DNA of 64,000 bases from positions 1-64,000 of the forward strand of contig NZ_BDBS01000034.1 of assembly GCF_001613105.1 (NCBI RefSeq), read 5' to 3'. Both the position numbers and the translations under genes were made by a program. Below are positions 24,519-33,150 of the stretch, in pieces. This stretch comes from Nocardia pseudobrasiliensis NBRC 108224. GTDB lineage: Bacteria; Actinomycetota; Actinomycetes; Mycobacteriales; Mycobacteriaceae. Within the stretch, counting starts at the first letter, position 1, and every line of letters begins with the position of its first letter. A model generated the notes under the pieces. It made no database searches, was not told the DNA's origin, and was given only the letters and a program-made list of their open reading frames with translations.

Positions 24519-24664
24519 GCCCGAGCGAGTAACCAGCAAATCGGAGGCGAAACAGTGACGTGCCGGACAGCGCCGTTCCGGCGCACCCGCCTGACCTGCG
24601 AGGTTGTCAGCCCCCGCCAACGTCTGGAGGATCGGAAGTGCCCGTCACCGGAAAGGTCGAAGCC

Positions 24665-25150
24665 ATGCCAGATACCCTCGGTGCCCAAGGCACCCACCCG
24701 CGACTACCCGCCGTGCGCCCGGACCGCGACGCGCGGAATCAGTGGGCCAGTGCCAAAACAGTCCTGGTCACCCGGGTCGCGGGGCCCGGGAAGTTGATCT
24801 CCGCGGCTCGCCTCGTGGTGCCGCTGGGCGATCGGCAGCTCGCCTTTCGGATCTCGTCCTATTCGCCCGAGGCGGGTCAGCTCGCGGCCGACGGGCGCGT
24901 GCTGGTCCAGCCCGGTGACTGGCACGGCAGTCCGGCGGTCGGGTCGCATCAGCGGCAGGGCTGGGCGCAGTTGGTCACCGCGGGCAGTCTGCTCGATCAT
25001 GTGCATCTGGCCATGACGACGAAATACGGTTGGCGACTGCGGGTCGCGCGGATGGGGCATCATATGGCGCGCGGTGCGGCACGCTACGGCGATGTGGTGG
25101 TGCTGGTGAATGTGCATGAGCCCAGCCCGATTCCCTTGCCCCCGGCCTGA
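24665..25150 (+). CDS. PPOX-like (split-barrel flavin/F420) family protein
   Basis: About 161 residues. The layout of a strand pair after KLISAARLVV, an FRISSYSP segment, a VLVQPGDW strand and a following loop resembles the pyridoxamine-phosphate-oxidase-like split barrel, where such proteins bind FMN or F420. The match is by pattern only and moderate. The ATG at 24665 is preferred (GGAAAGG 10 bases before); the frame is open to 24560 but overlaps the divergent ATPase's own reading frame. It precedes an AraC-type regulator in the same direction. Confidence 0.5.
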   Translation: MPDTLGAQGTHPRLPAVRPDRDARNQWASAKTVLVTRVAGPGKLISAARLVVPLGDRQLAFRISSYSPEAGQLAADGRVLVQPGDWHGSPAVGSHQRQGWAQLVTAGSLLDHVHLAMTTKYGWRLRVARMGHHMARGAARYGDVVVLVNVHEPSPIPLPPA

Positions 25151-25162
25151 CGGAGCCGGTGC

Positions 25163-26008
25163 GTGATCGAGCGGCGGCTGCTGGAACTGCGTGGGGTGCT
25201 GCAGGTTTCGCCGGGCGCGGTGGTGAGCTGCCCGCCGAGGATCGTGGGAGCGCCGGATGTGGTGCGATGCTTCGGATTCGATGTGCTGGAGCCGGAACCG
25301 GTACGGCGGCGCAAGATTCCGGGCGGGACCGTGAAGATCGTCTTCGGTTGGGACGGGGTGTTCGGCGGGCGGCGGGTCGAACCCGGTGCGCTGGTGGTCG
25401 GCATGCACGATCGGGGTTCGGTGGCGACCCATTCGGGCCGGATGTGCAGTGTGCAGGTGCAATTGGAGCCGATGGCCGCCCGGCGGCTGCTCGGGACGCC
25501 GCTGCACGAACTGCGCAATGCCGCGGTGCCGCTGGACGAGTTGTTCGGGATGTCCACACGCGGTCTGGTCGAGCGACTGGCGGAGACGCCGCGCTGGGAG
25601 CGACGCTTCGAACTGGTCGGACAGTTCCTGCGCGATCGTCCCCGCGCGGCTCGCGACGACGGGGTGACCGCCGCGGTGCATCGACTGCGCGTCGCGCGCG
25701 GCGATCTGACCGTCAGCGAGCTGGCCGCCGAGTCGGGCTGGAGCCGAAGGCATTTCAGTAGACGCTTCGCCGACCAGATGGGGTTGTCGCCGCGTGCGTA
25801 CGCCTCGCTGCTGCGGTTCTCCGCCGCCCTGCGCGGCCTGGCCGGACCGCTGTCGGCGGATCTGGGCCGCATGGCCCATGAACTCGGCTATTACGACCAG
25901 TCGCATCTGATCCGGGACTTCCGGCGCTTCACGGGCCTGTCGCCGAACGCGCTACTGCGCGAGGTGATGTCCCATTCATCCAATACCGCGGGTGCGCCGG
26001 CCTCCTAG
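25163..26008 (+). CDS. AraC-family transcriptional regulator
   Basis: A 281-residue protein with a C-terminal AraC-type double helix-turn-helix (residues about 185-275): first helix LTVSELAAESGWSRRHFSRRF, then the second with GYYDQSHLIRDFRRFTG, both highly characteristic. The N-terminal ~170 residues form a cupin-like effector domain. The GTG start follows the PPOX-like gene by 12 bases, so both may be co-transcribed. Targets unknown; the downstream membrane gene is a candidate. Confidence 0.86.
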   Translation: MIERRLLELRGVLQVSPGAVVSCPPRIVGAPDVVRCFGFDVLEPEPVRRRKIPGGTVKIVFGWDGVFGGRRVEPGALVVGMHDRGSVATHSGRMCSVQVQLEPMAARRLLGTPLHELRNAAVPLDELFGMSTRGLVERLAETPRWERRFELVGQFLRDRPRAARDDGVTAAVHRLRVARGDLTVSELAAESGWSRRHFSRRFADQMGLSPRAYASLLRFSAALRGLAGPLSADLGRMAHELGYYDQSHLIRDFRRFTGLSPNALLREVMSHSSNTAGAPAS

Positions 26009-26017
26009 CGTGAGCCC

Positions 26018-26401
26018 ATGTCCAGATCACCGTTGCCGGTGCGGATCGCCGCCCTCGGCGTCGGCATCCACGCCATCGATCACATCCTCGTCATCCTGAT
26101 TCCGCCCCTCGGGGTGAATCCGGGAACCTTCTACCACCTGATCAGCGCGCCGATCTACGCGGCGCTGATCGCGCCGCTGCTGCGCGGGCGCGCGTGGTCG
26201 CGCATCCTCATCACCTTCCTGCTGGCCTGCCAGTTCCTCGGCCGATTCGTCGTCTGGATCCTGTTCCCGCAGACCGGCGCCCACCTCGCGCTCATCGTCG
26301 GTTGGGCGATCTCGATCGTCGTCCTCGTGCTGCTGTGGGCGCCGCGAGCGTCGCGCGCGCACTTCCGTGCCGTGGGGAGCGCGAAAACCGCTAGTGCGTA
26401 G
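26018..26401 (+). CDS. Small 4-TM membrane protein of unknown function
   Basis: A 127-residue protein consisting almost entirely of four hydrophobic segments (near residues 8-30, 40-58, 65-85, 90-112) with a short basic tail. I do not recognise the family. It follows the AraC regulator by 9 bp. Confidence 0.6.
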   Translation: MSRSPLPVRIAALGVGIHAIDHILVILIPPLGVNPGTFYHLISAPIYAALIAPLLRGRAWSRILITFLLACQFLGRFVVWILFPQTGAHLALIVGWAISIVVLVLLWAPRASRAHFRAVGSAKTASA

Positions 26402-26442
26402 GGGTATTGGATCATCGGCGCGCCGTGCTTTCATGCGAAAGT

Positions 26443-27294
26443 ATGTATCGCATACCGAGAAGGGCGGCGCGACTCGCCTCCGCCCTGGTAATCGCCCTGG
26501 CCGCAATCGCTTTCGCCGACACACCCGGATCCCTCGCACAGGATCCCGTCGCCGTGCCGCAACCCGACGCGACCATCGCGCCGGGTGAGGTCCGGGATCC
26601 GGATCAGCAGTCGCGGATCTACTTCAAGATCCCGGTCGCCAACGAGATGGTCCGGCTGCAAACGCATTTCACCGTGCCGCCGAAGCCGCCGCGGGTCGGG
26701 ACGATGTTCCTGTGGCCCGGACTGGAACCGCGGCCCGGCGGGCGCAACTACGACCCGATCGGCCTCGGCGTACTCCAGCCGGTGCTGACCTGGGGGCAGA
26801 GCTGCGCGCCGCCCTCGCAGCCACCCGCCTATTCGACGTGGTGGATCGCCGCGATGTATGTCAATGTCGGCAACGATCCGAACTACTCGGGCTGCCGATC
26901 GGGTCGGGCGATGTCGGTCAAGGTGGGCGAGACCCTCGATATCGATATGGTCCTGAACCGGACCACGGGCGTGTGGAAGCAGACCGTGACCGGGAAGTCG
27001 GGCTCGGTGGACTTCTCGATCAATATGCGCAACCAGGCGCAAAACATGGCGCTGTTCGCCATCGAACCGTGGAACAATGCCCGTATCCCGGGCCCGCTCG
27101 ACTTCTCCGACACCACGATCACCTTCCGTGATCGGGCCGACGACAGCTGCCTGCGTCCCGAACTGACCTATCAGGGTCCGGGTGGTCGCATCTCCACCCC
27201 GACCGTCGACGGCACCCGCTGCCATATCGACAGCATCAGCGTCACCAGCCCGACCCAGCGGGTGGAACCGCTCGCGGAGGCGGGTGCCCACTGA
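26443..27294 (+). CDS. Secreted protein of unknown function, beta-sandwich predicted
   Basis: A 283-residue exported protein: signal peptide to about residue 33 (ALVIALAAIAFADTPGSLA). The mature part has many aromatic residues in alternating patterns and segments such as MFLWPGLEP, TWWIAAMYVNV and LFAIEPWNN that look like a jelly-roll lectin or glycanase fold, but no catalytic residues stand out. Cysteines at the SCAPP, YSGCRSG, SCLRPE and RCHID segments could form two disulfides. The ATG at 26443 (GCGAAAG before it) is preferred over 26407. Convergent with the LysR gene, five bases apart. Confidence 0.6.
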   Translation: MYRIPRRAARLASALVIALAAIAFADTPGSLAQDPVAVPQPDATIAPGEVRDPDQQSRIYFKIPVANEMVRLQTHFTVPPKPPRVGTMFLWPGLEPRPGGRNYDPIGLGVLQPVLTWGQSCAPPSQPPAYSTWWIAAMYVNVGNDPNYSGCRSGRAMSVKVGETLDIDMVLNRTTGVWKQTVTGKSGSVDFSINMRNQAQNMALFAIEPWNNARIPGPLDFSDTTITFRDRADDSCLRPELTYQGPGGRISTPTVDGTRCHIDSISVTSPTQRVEPLAEAGAH

Positions 27295-27299
27295 TCGGA

Positions 27300-28208
27300 T
27301 CAGAACATGTCCAGGCGGTGTGGCAGCGCGGATTTCACCGCGTCGAGCACCGCCAGTACGCGCTGTGGCGGGCGCGGCGTCGCGGCATAGGCCGCGTAGA
27401 TATCGGCACTCGGCGTGGGGATATCGGGCAGTACGCGCACCAGCGCGCCGGTGCGCAGCAGCGGGCCCACCTGCCACAGCGAGCGCATGATGATGCCGTG
27501 CCCGTCCAGGCACCAGCGCGTGATGACATCGCCGTCATTGCTGATCAGGCCGCCGGTCACGCGCTGGGCGAAGGTGTCCTCGTCGGTGCCGAAACGCCAG
27601 AGGGCGTAATCGTTCTCGTTCTCGCGCAGGATCAGGCAGCGATGCTCGGCGAGCTCGGCGACCTCGCGCGGCGCGCCGTGGGCGGCCAGATAATCCGGTG
27701 CGGCGCACGGCACTCGGCGATTGCGGCACAGTCGGGTGGCCACCAGGCGTGAGTCGCGCAGCGCGCCCACATGGATGTCGATATCGAACCGGGTCCCGGC
27801 GATATTGAGCGCCAGCGCCGACAGTTCCACATCGATCTGCAGGTCCCGATGCCGCGCGGCGAATTCCGCGAGCAGCGGGGCGATATGGGCCCTGCCCAGC
27901 CCGATCGTCGAGCGTACGTGTACGCGTCCGCGCAGATCGTCGCGCTGGTGTCCGAGCGAGGTCTCCAGCTCCTCGAGCTCCGTCACCACCCGCGCCAAGC
28001 CCTCGGCATAGCGCTGCCCCTCGGGAGTGAGGGTGAGCCGCCGGGTGCTGCGCTGCATCAGCGACACCCCGAGCCGCGCCTCGATCCGGCCGAGCCGCTT
28101 GCTGACCGAGGACACCGAAACCCCCAGCTCGCGGGCGGCCTCGGTCAGACTGGGCGATCGGGCCACGACGGAGAACAGCACCACATCGTCGAGCGAACCG
28201 CCGATCAC
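27300..28208 (-). CDS. LysR-family transcriptional regulator
   Basis: A 302-residue LysR protein: winged helix-turn-helix at residues 5-65 (SLTEAARELGVSVSSVSKRLGRIEARLG) and an effector domain from about 90. Divergent from the tartrate/malate dehydrogenase gene, with a double palindrome in the 119-bp gap. Most likely the activator of the downstream tartrate module, with a hydroxy acid as inducer (inference from the LysR family). Confidence 0.88.
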   Translation of the reverse strand: MIGGSLDDVVLFSVVARSPSLTEAARELGVSVSSVSKRLGRIEARLGVSLMQRSTRRLTLTPEGQRYAEGLARVVTELEELETSLGHQRDDLRGRVHVRSTIGLGRAHIAPLLAEFAARHRDLQIDVELSALALNIAGTRFDIDIHVGALRDSRLVATRLCRNRRVPCAAPDYLAAHGAPREVAELAEHRCLILRENENDYALWRFGTDEDTFAQRVTGGLISNDGDVITRWCLDGHGIIMRSLWQVGPLLRTGALVRVLPDIPTPSADIYAAYAATPRPPQRVLAVLDAVKSALPHRLDMF

Positions 28209-28224
28209 CAGATCCTCCGAATGT

Positions 28225-28251
28225 TTTCCGTGCCGGAAAGAGTCTCTTTCC
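28225..28251. promoter_or_regulatory. Overlapping double palindrome, LysR operator candidate
   Basis: Two perfect palindromes share a half-site: TTTCC-GTGCC-GGAAA (28225-28239) and GGAAAGAG-T-CTCTTTCC (28235-28251). This gives three alternating half-sites 17 bp upstream of the LysR start, in the divergent gap to the dehydrogenase gene. The overlapping-site form fits LysR tetramer binding. Confidence 0.6.
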
Positions 28252-28327
28252 CGTTCGAATCTTTATCCCCGGAACCCACGGGCATACGCTCGGTTCTCCG
28301 GTGGGGTAACGATATCGGAGGTTCGGT

Positions 28328-29407
28328 GTGGGTGAAACATTCAGGATTGCGGTAATTCCCGGCGACGGGATCGGCACGGAGGTCGTTCCGGCCGGAATCG
28401 ATGTACTCGAGTCGGCGGCGTCGGCATTCGGATTCGGGTTCGAATTCGAGTATTTCGACTTCGCGAGCGCGGATTACTATGTGCGCCACGGTGTCATGCT
28501 GCCCGAGGACTGGTTCGATCGGCTGCGGCGCTTCGACGCGATCTTCTTCGGCGCGGTCGGCTGGCCGGAGATCGTGCCCGATCACATCTCGCTGTGGGGG
28601 AGCCTGCTGCAGTTTCGGCGGCGCTTCGACCAGTACGTCAGCCTGCGTCCGGTGAAACTGCTGCGCGGGGTGGCCGCCCCGCTGGCGGGTCGCGCGCCCG
28701 GTGAGGTGGATTTCTGCGTGGTGCGCGAGAATACCGAGGGCGAGTATTCCAGTATCGGCGGCAAGATATTCGAGGGGACCGAGCGGGAGACCGTCCTGCA
28801 GGAAACCGTGATGACCCGGGTGGGCGTCGACCGAATTCTGCGCTACGCCTTCGCACTTGCCGCTCGCCGTCGCGGACATCTCACCTCGGCCACCAAGAGC
28901 AATGGCATTTCGATCTCCATGCCCTATTGGGACGAACGCGTCGCCGCGGTGGCAGCCGAACATCCGGACATCGAAGTGGACAAGTATCACATCGATATTC
29001 TCGCGGCCAATTTCGTATTGCATCCGGACCGGTTCGACGTCGTGGTGGCCAGCAATCTGTTCGGTGACATCCTGTCGGATCTGGGACCGGCCTGCACCGG
29101 CACCATCGGCATCGCCCCGAGCGCGAACATCAACCCGGAGCGGCGTTTTCCCAGCCTGTTCGAGCCGGTGCACGGCTCCGCGCCCGATATCGCCGGGCGC
29201 GGGATCGCCAATCCGGTCGGACAGATCTGGGCGGGCGCGATGATGCTCGACCACCTCGGCCGCGCCGACGCCGCGGCCGCCGTACTGGCGGCGATCGAAA
29301 TCGTGCTCGCGCGCGGCGATCTACTCACCCCCGACATGGGCGGCACCGCCACGACCGCGGCACTCGGACAGGCCGTTCGCGATCAGTTGAGCCTGTCGAT
29401 CCACTGA
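28328..29407 (+). CDS. Tartrate dehydrogenase/decarboxylase or D-malate dehydrogenase
   Basis: A 359-residue beta-decarboxylating dehydrogenase of the isopropylmalate/isocitrate dehydrogenase superfamily. The IPGDGIG start, RENTEGEY motif, YHIDILAANFVLHPDRFDVVVASNLFGDILSDLG Mg/substrate segment (split across the active site) and the EPVHGSAPDI signature are all present; the ENTEGEYSS form is typical of the TtuC/DmlA subgroup. It oxidises tartrate, D-malate or related acids; tartrate can be converted to D-glycerate. The flanking 2-hydroxycarboxylate symporter and glycerate kinase support the tartrate route, but the exact substrate is not visible. GTG start, 120 bp from the LysR gene. Confidence 0.82.
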   Translation: MGETFRIAVIPGDGIGTEVVPAGIDVLESAASAFGFGFEFEYFDFASADYYVRHGVMLPEDWFDRLRRFDAIFFGAVGWPEIVPDHISLWGSLLQFRRRFDQYVSLRPVKLLRGVAAPLAGRAPGEVDFCVVRENTEGEYSSIGGKIFEGTERETVLQETVMTRVGVDRILRYAFALAARRRGHLTSATKSNGISISMPYWDERVAAVAAEHPDIEVDKYHIDILAANFVLHPDRFDVVVASNLFGDILSDLGPACTGTIGIAPSANINPERRFPSLFEPVHGSAPDIAGRGIANPVGQIWAGAMMLDHLGRADAAAAVLAAIEIVLARGDLLTPDMGGTATTAALGQAVRDQLSLSIH

Positions 29408-29431
29408 ACCATCCCCTCGATCGGATCCGCC

Positions 29432-30706
29432 ATGTGCATCAAAACCCTCCCCACCGTCGACGGCGTCCCGCTGCTCATCCCGTTCTCCCTCGCCGCGATC
29501 ACCATGGCGGCCGCCAGCTTCGGCGCGCTGCCGAAGGACATGCTCGGCGGGCTGGCGGTAATCGTCGGATTGGGAATGCTGTTGGGGCCCTTGGGTAATC
29601 GGCTGCCACTGATCTCGCGGATCGGCGGCGGGGCACTGACCTGCCTGATGATCCCGTCGCTGCTGGTCTATCTCGGCGCGTTCAACGACGAAACCCTCGC
29701 GGCGGTCACGCTGTTGATGAAGCAGGCCAACTTCCTCTACCTCGTGATCGCCGTGCTGGTGGTGGGCAGCATTCTGGGGATGCACCGGGCGACGATGGTC
29801 AGCGCGCTGGTGCGCATCTTCCCGCCGCTCGTGATCGGTACGGCCGCGGCGATCGTGGCGGGCCTCGCGGTGGCGATGGCCTTCGGTTACGAGGCGCAGC
29901 GGGCGTTCTTCTACATCGTGGTGCCCATAATCGGCGGCGGGGTCGGGGAGGGCGTCATCCCGCTGTCGGCGGCCTATGCCTCGGCCACCGGCGGCGTGGC
30001 GGGAGACTATGTGGCACAACTCATGCCCGCCGCGATCATCGGCAATATCGTCGCCATCGCCTCCGCGGGTGTGTTGCGGCGGCTCGGCGAGCGCAGGCCC
30101 GAACTCGACGGCGGTGGGGCGCTGGTGAAATCCGGAGCGCGGCCGGCCGTCGCGAGCGCGCCGCCCGAGGATTCGGACGCACCGGCGAGTATCGCTCTGG
30201 GCGTGCTCACCGTCTGCGGCGCTTTCGTCTTCGCCACGCTGCTCGAACATCTCGTGCACCTGCCCGCGCCGGTACTGCTGATCGTCACCGCGGTGGTGGT
30301 CAAACTCGTCGGTGTCGTACCGGTCGCGGTGGAACGCGCTGTGCGCGCGGTGTATTCGGTGATAGCGCGGCATTTCATCCAACCGACCATGGTGGGGCTG
30401 GGGCTGGTGTATCTGCCGATGTCGAGTGTGGTGGGCGTGCTCTCGCCCGGATATGTCGCGGCGTGCGCCGCGGTGGTGCTGGCGATGGTGTCGGCGGGAT
30501 TGCTTGTCGGACGGCTCATTCGGATGTATCCGATCGATGCCGCACTGGTGACGGTGTGTCACAGCGGGCTCGGCGGGACCGGCGACGTGGCCATCCTGTC
30601 CGCATCCGATCGAATGAATCTCATGCCCTTCGCGCAGATCTCGACCCGGATCGGCGGGGTCTGCACCGTCGTCTCCGCGGCCGCGCTCATTCGGGTGTGG
30701 CAGTGA
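29432..30706 (+). CDS. 2-Hydroxycarboxylate transporter (CitS/MaeN family)
   Basis: A 424-residue sodium symporter of the 2HCT family, about 11 TM segments. The two characteristic re-entrant loop motifs appear as GGGVGEGVIPLS (near residue 170) and GLGGTGDVAILS (near residue 375), in each half of the inverted repeat. Known members import citrate or malate with Na+. Positioned between the tartrate/malate dehydrogenase and glycerate kinase genes, so tartrate or malate import is most likely. Confidence 0.85.
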   Translation: MCIKTLPTVDGVPLLIPFSLAAITMAAASFGALPKDMLGGLAVIVGLGMLLGPLGNRLPLISRIGGGALTCLMIPSLLVYLGAFNDETLAAVTLLMKQANFLYLVIAVLVVGSILGMHRATMVSALVRIFPPLVIGTAAAIVAGLAVAMAFGYEAQRAFFYIVVPIIGGGVGEGVIPLSAAYASATGGVAGDYVAQLMPAAIIGNIVAIASAGVLRRLGERRPELDGGGALVKSGARPAVASAPPEDSDAPASIALGVLTVCGAFVFATLLEHLVHLPAPVLLIVTAVVVKLVGVVPVAVERAVRAVYSVIARHFIQPTMVGLGLVYLPMSSVVGVLSPGYVAACAAVVLAMVSAGLLVGRLIRMYPIDAALVTVCHSGLGGTGDVAILSASDRMNLMPFAQISTRIGGVCTVVSAAALIRVWQ

Positions 30707-30726
30707 ATCGGGCTGGGAGACAACCG

Positions 30727-31836
30727 ATGCGGGTACTTGTCGCGCCGGACAAGTTCAAGGGCAGCCTGTCGGCCGCCGAGGTCGCCGACTGCCTGTGCGC
30801 CGGGCTGACCCGGGCGGGTGCGGTCGCGGTCGCCCTGCCGCTGGCCGACGGCGGCGATGGCAGCGTCGAGGCGGCGCTGCGCGCCGGATTCCGGGCCCAC
30901 GCGGTGACGGTCGCGGGGGCCACCGGCCTGCCGCGCCGGACGCGGATCGCGATCGGAGCCGATACCGCCATGGTCGAACTCGCCCGGACCTGCGGGATGA
31001 GCACCCTGCCGGGCGGGCGGCTCGCGCCACTGGACAGTTCGAGTCTGGGTCTGGGCCAAGGGCTTCGGCAGGCGCTGCGGCACCGTCCGCGCCGCATTCT
31101 GCTCCCGCTGGGCGGCAGTGCGAGCACCGACGGCGGTATGGGCCTGCTGACCGCGCTGGGGCTGCGCTTCCTGGATCGGAGGGGACACCTGCTCGCGCCG
31201 AGCGGGCGGGCGTTGTCGCGCATCGCCGCGGTGGACGGTTCCGGGGTGGTCGATCTCGGCGGCGTCGATCTGGTGGCGGTCTGCGATGTGACCAATCCGC
31301 TGCTCGGTCCCGAGGGCTCGGCCGCGGCCTACAGCCCGCAGAAGGGCGCGAGCCCCGCGGACATCGCCCGGCTCGAGGCGGGCCTGGCCGGTCTGGTGGC
31401 GGTGCTGCGGCGCGACGGATATCCGAATGCCCCGGCGCTGGCCGATTTCGCGGGTGCGGGCAGTGCGGGCGGGGTCGGATTCGCGGCGCTGCTGCTCGGC
31501 GCCCGCCCGGTCGGTGGGGCCGCCTACTTCCTCGGCCTACTCGATTTCCCCCGGCACGCGGCGGGCTGCGATCTGATCGTCACCGCGGAGGGCCGTCTCG
31601 ACGGCCAGTCGGCGCACGGGAAGTTGCCCGCCGCGATCGCCGCGCGGGCGGGTCGAATCCCGGTCGTCGCGGTCGCCGGACGAAACGAGCTGTCGCGCGG
31701 GCAGTTCGAAACGATGGGATTCATCGAGGTCCATGCCCTGGCCGACCGCACCGCCGCCGATACCGCCGCGGACCCGGAGCTGACCCGGCGGCTGCTGATG
31801 GAGATCGGCGAATCGATCGCCCGGAGCCGCATATAG
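30727..31836 (+). CDS. Glycerate kinase
   Basis: A 369-residue glycerate kinase (GlxK/GarK type). The start MRVLVAPDKFKGSL is the family signature; GGSASTDGG and the TAEGRLDGQSAHGK motif near the C-terminus bind substrate and ATP. It phosphorylates D-glycerate to 2-phosphoglycerate. The ATG at 30727 (GGGAG before it) is preferred; a GTG at 30703 that overlaps the previous stop is an alternative giving 8 extra residues. Completes the pathway from imported hydroxy acid to glycolysis. Confidence 0.88.
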   Translation: MRVLVAPDKFKGSLSAAEVADCLCAGLTRAGAVAVALPLADGGDGSVEAALRAGFRAHAVTVAGATGLPRRTRIAIGADTAMVELARTCGMSTLPGGRLAPLDSSSLGLGQGLRQALRHRPRRILLPLGGSASTDGGMGLLTALGLRFLDRRGHLLAPSGRALSRIAAVDGSGVVDLGGVDLVAVCDVTNPLLGPEGSAAAYSPQKGASPADIARLEAGLAGLVAVLRRDGYPNAPALADFAGAGSAGGVGFAALLLGARPVGGAAYFLGLLDFPRHAAGCDLIVTAEGRLDGQSAHGKLPAAIAARAGRIPVVAVAGRNELSRGQFETMGFIEVHALADRTAADTAADPELTRRLLMEIGESIARSRI

Positions 31837-31889
31837 TTGCTGCCGTGTTGCTAAGCCTGGAATGTCCGGGTGCGCCGTACCGTTGGCGC

Positions 31890-32894
31890 GTGGCGACGAA
31901 CAGAGGTTTCGGCGTGCTGGCGGTGCTGTCGACCGTACTGGTCGCGGCGGTGGCGGGATGTGTCGCGGATACGGCGTCGTCCGGACCGTCGCCGGTGGCG
32001 AAGGGGCGGCCCGCGCCGTCGGCGTCGATCGCGCCCGCGGCCGTCGGGGCGAATGAACTGGGCGTCGTCCCGATCCTGATGTATCACCAGCTGAGCGCCG
32101 ATCCGGCCGGTGAATACGACCAGACCCCGGCCAAATTCCGGGCCGAACTCGATCGACTGTATCGCGAGGGCTATCGCCCGGTGACGGTAGCGGACTACGT
32201 GGCGGGCACGATCGACGTCCCGGCCGGAATGCATCCGGTCGTGCTCACCTTCGACGATTCGACCAACAGCCAACTCGCGTTCACCCCCGAGGGCGGTCTG
32301 GTCCCCGACACCGCCGTCGCGATCCTCCAGGAATTCGCGACCGCGCACCCGGACTTCCGCCCGCGCGCCACCTTCTACGTCAACAACGAATCCTTCGGCA
32401 ACGCCCCGGGCGCGCTGAAATGGCTCGTCGACCACGGCTACGAGGTCGGCTCGCATACCGCGACCCATCCGAATCTCGCCCAGCTCGACAATGCCGGAGT
32501 GCAGCGCGAATTCGCCGACAACGTGCGCGCGATCGAGACGGCCACCACCAGCAAGGTGCACACCATGGCCCTGCCGCTGGGCATCTATCCGGCCGAGCGC
32601 GCCCTGGCCGTCGAGGGGGCCGCCGACGGCGCGGCCTACCGATTCGACGCGGTGTTGCTGGTCGGCGCGGAACCCGCGCCCTCGCCCTACGGCGCCCTCG
32701 ATCGCATGGGCATCCCGCGTATCCGGTCCGGCCAGACCGATGTCGCCTTCGCGTCGACCTATTGGCTCGATCGGCTCGCGGCCGATCCCGCGGAGCGCTA
32801 CACCTCCGACGGCGATCCCAACAAGATCTCGTTTCCGTCCGGTCGCGCAACCGAATTGGCACCGGCGTGGGCCGGTCGCGCGAACCCGTACTGA
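31890..32894 (+). CDS. Polysaccharide deacetylase family lipoprotein
   Basis: A 334-residue exported protein with lipobox VAGC (Cys near residue 21) and a NodB-homology deacetylase domain. The metal Asp is in VLTFDDSTNS, the two His in the HTATHPN motif (H-x3-H). Likely deacetylates a cell-wall or capsule polysaccharide on the outer face of the membrane. The GTG at 31890 begins just before the signal sequence; the frame upstream belongs to a shadow of the kinase gene. Stands between the tartrate module and the conservon. Confidence 0.8.
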   Translation: MATNRGFGVLAVLSTVLVAAVAGCVADTASSGPSPVAKGRPAPSASIAPAAVGANELGVVPILMYHQLSADPAGEYDQTPAKFRAELDRLYREGYRPVTVADYVAGTIDVPAGMHPVVLTFDDSTNSQLAFTPEGGLVPDTAVAILQEFATAHPDFRPRATFYVNNESFGNAPGALKWLVDHGYEVGSHTATHPNLAQLDNAGVQREFADNVRAIETATTSKVHTMALPLGIYPAERALAVEGAADGAAYRFDAVLLVGAEPAPSPYGALDRMGIPRIRSGQTDVAFASTYWLDRLAADPAERYTSDGDPNKISFPSGRATELAPAWAGRANPY

Positions 32895-33150
32895 GACGCG
32901 TTCGCGCCCGTCGACGTCGGATTTCCGCGAATGTGGGTCATACACAATTGAAACGGGTTCATCCGCCCCCTGGCTGGCGGTAGCTCGTCGCTATTGAACA
33001 GCGAATCCAAAGATTCTGGAAAACCCTTGGCGGGGAGGGCTTCCCGAGTTGACGCGGGAGGGGGCATATGGGATTTTGCTCACTAACTTCCGTGTGCTCG
33101 TAGTGAGTCGTCGAGCCGACACGGACCCCGGCTCGAGGAGTGGCAAGTAA

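Noticed and set aside
33079..33107. CTCACT-N17-AGTGAG dyad ahead of the conservon
   Set aside because: Arms are short and the spacer long; too weak to call an operator or hairpin alone.
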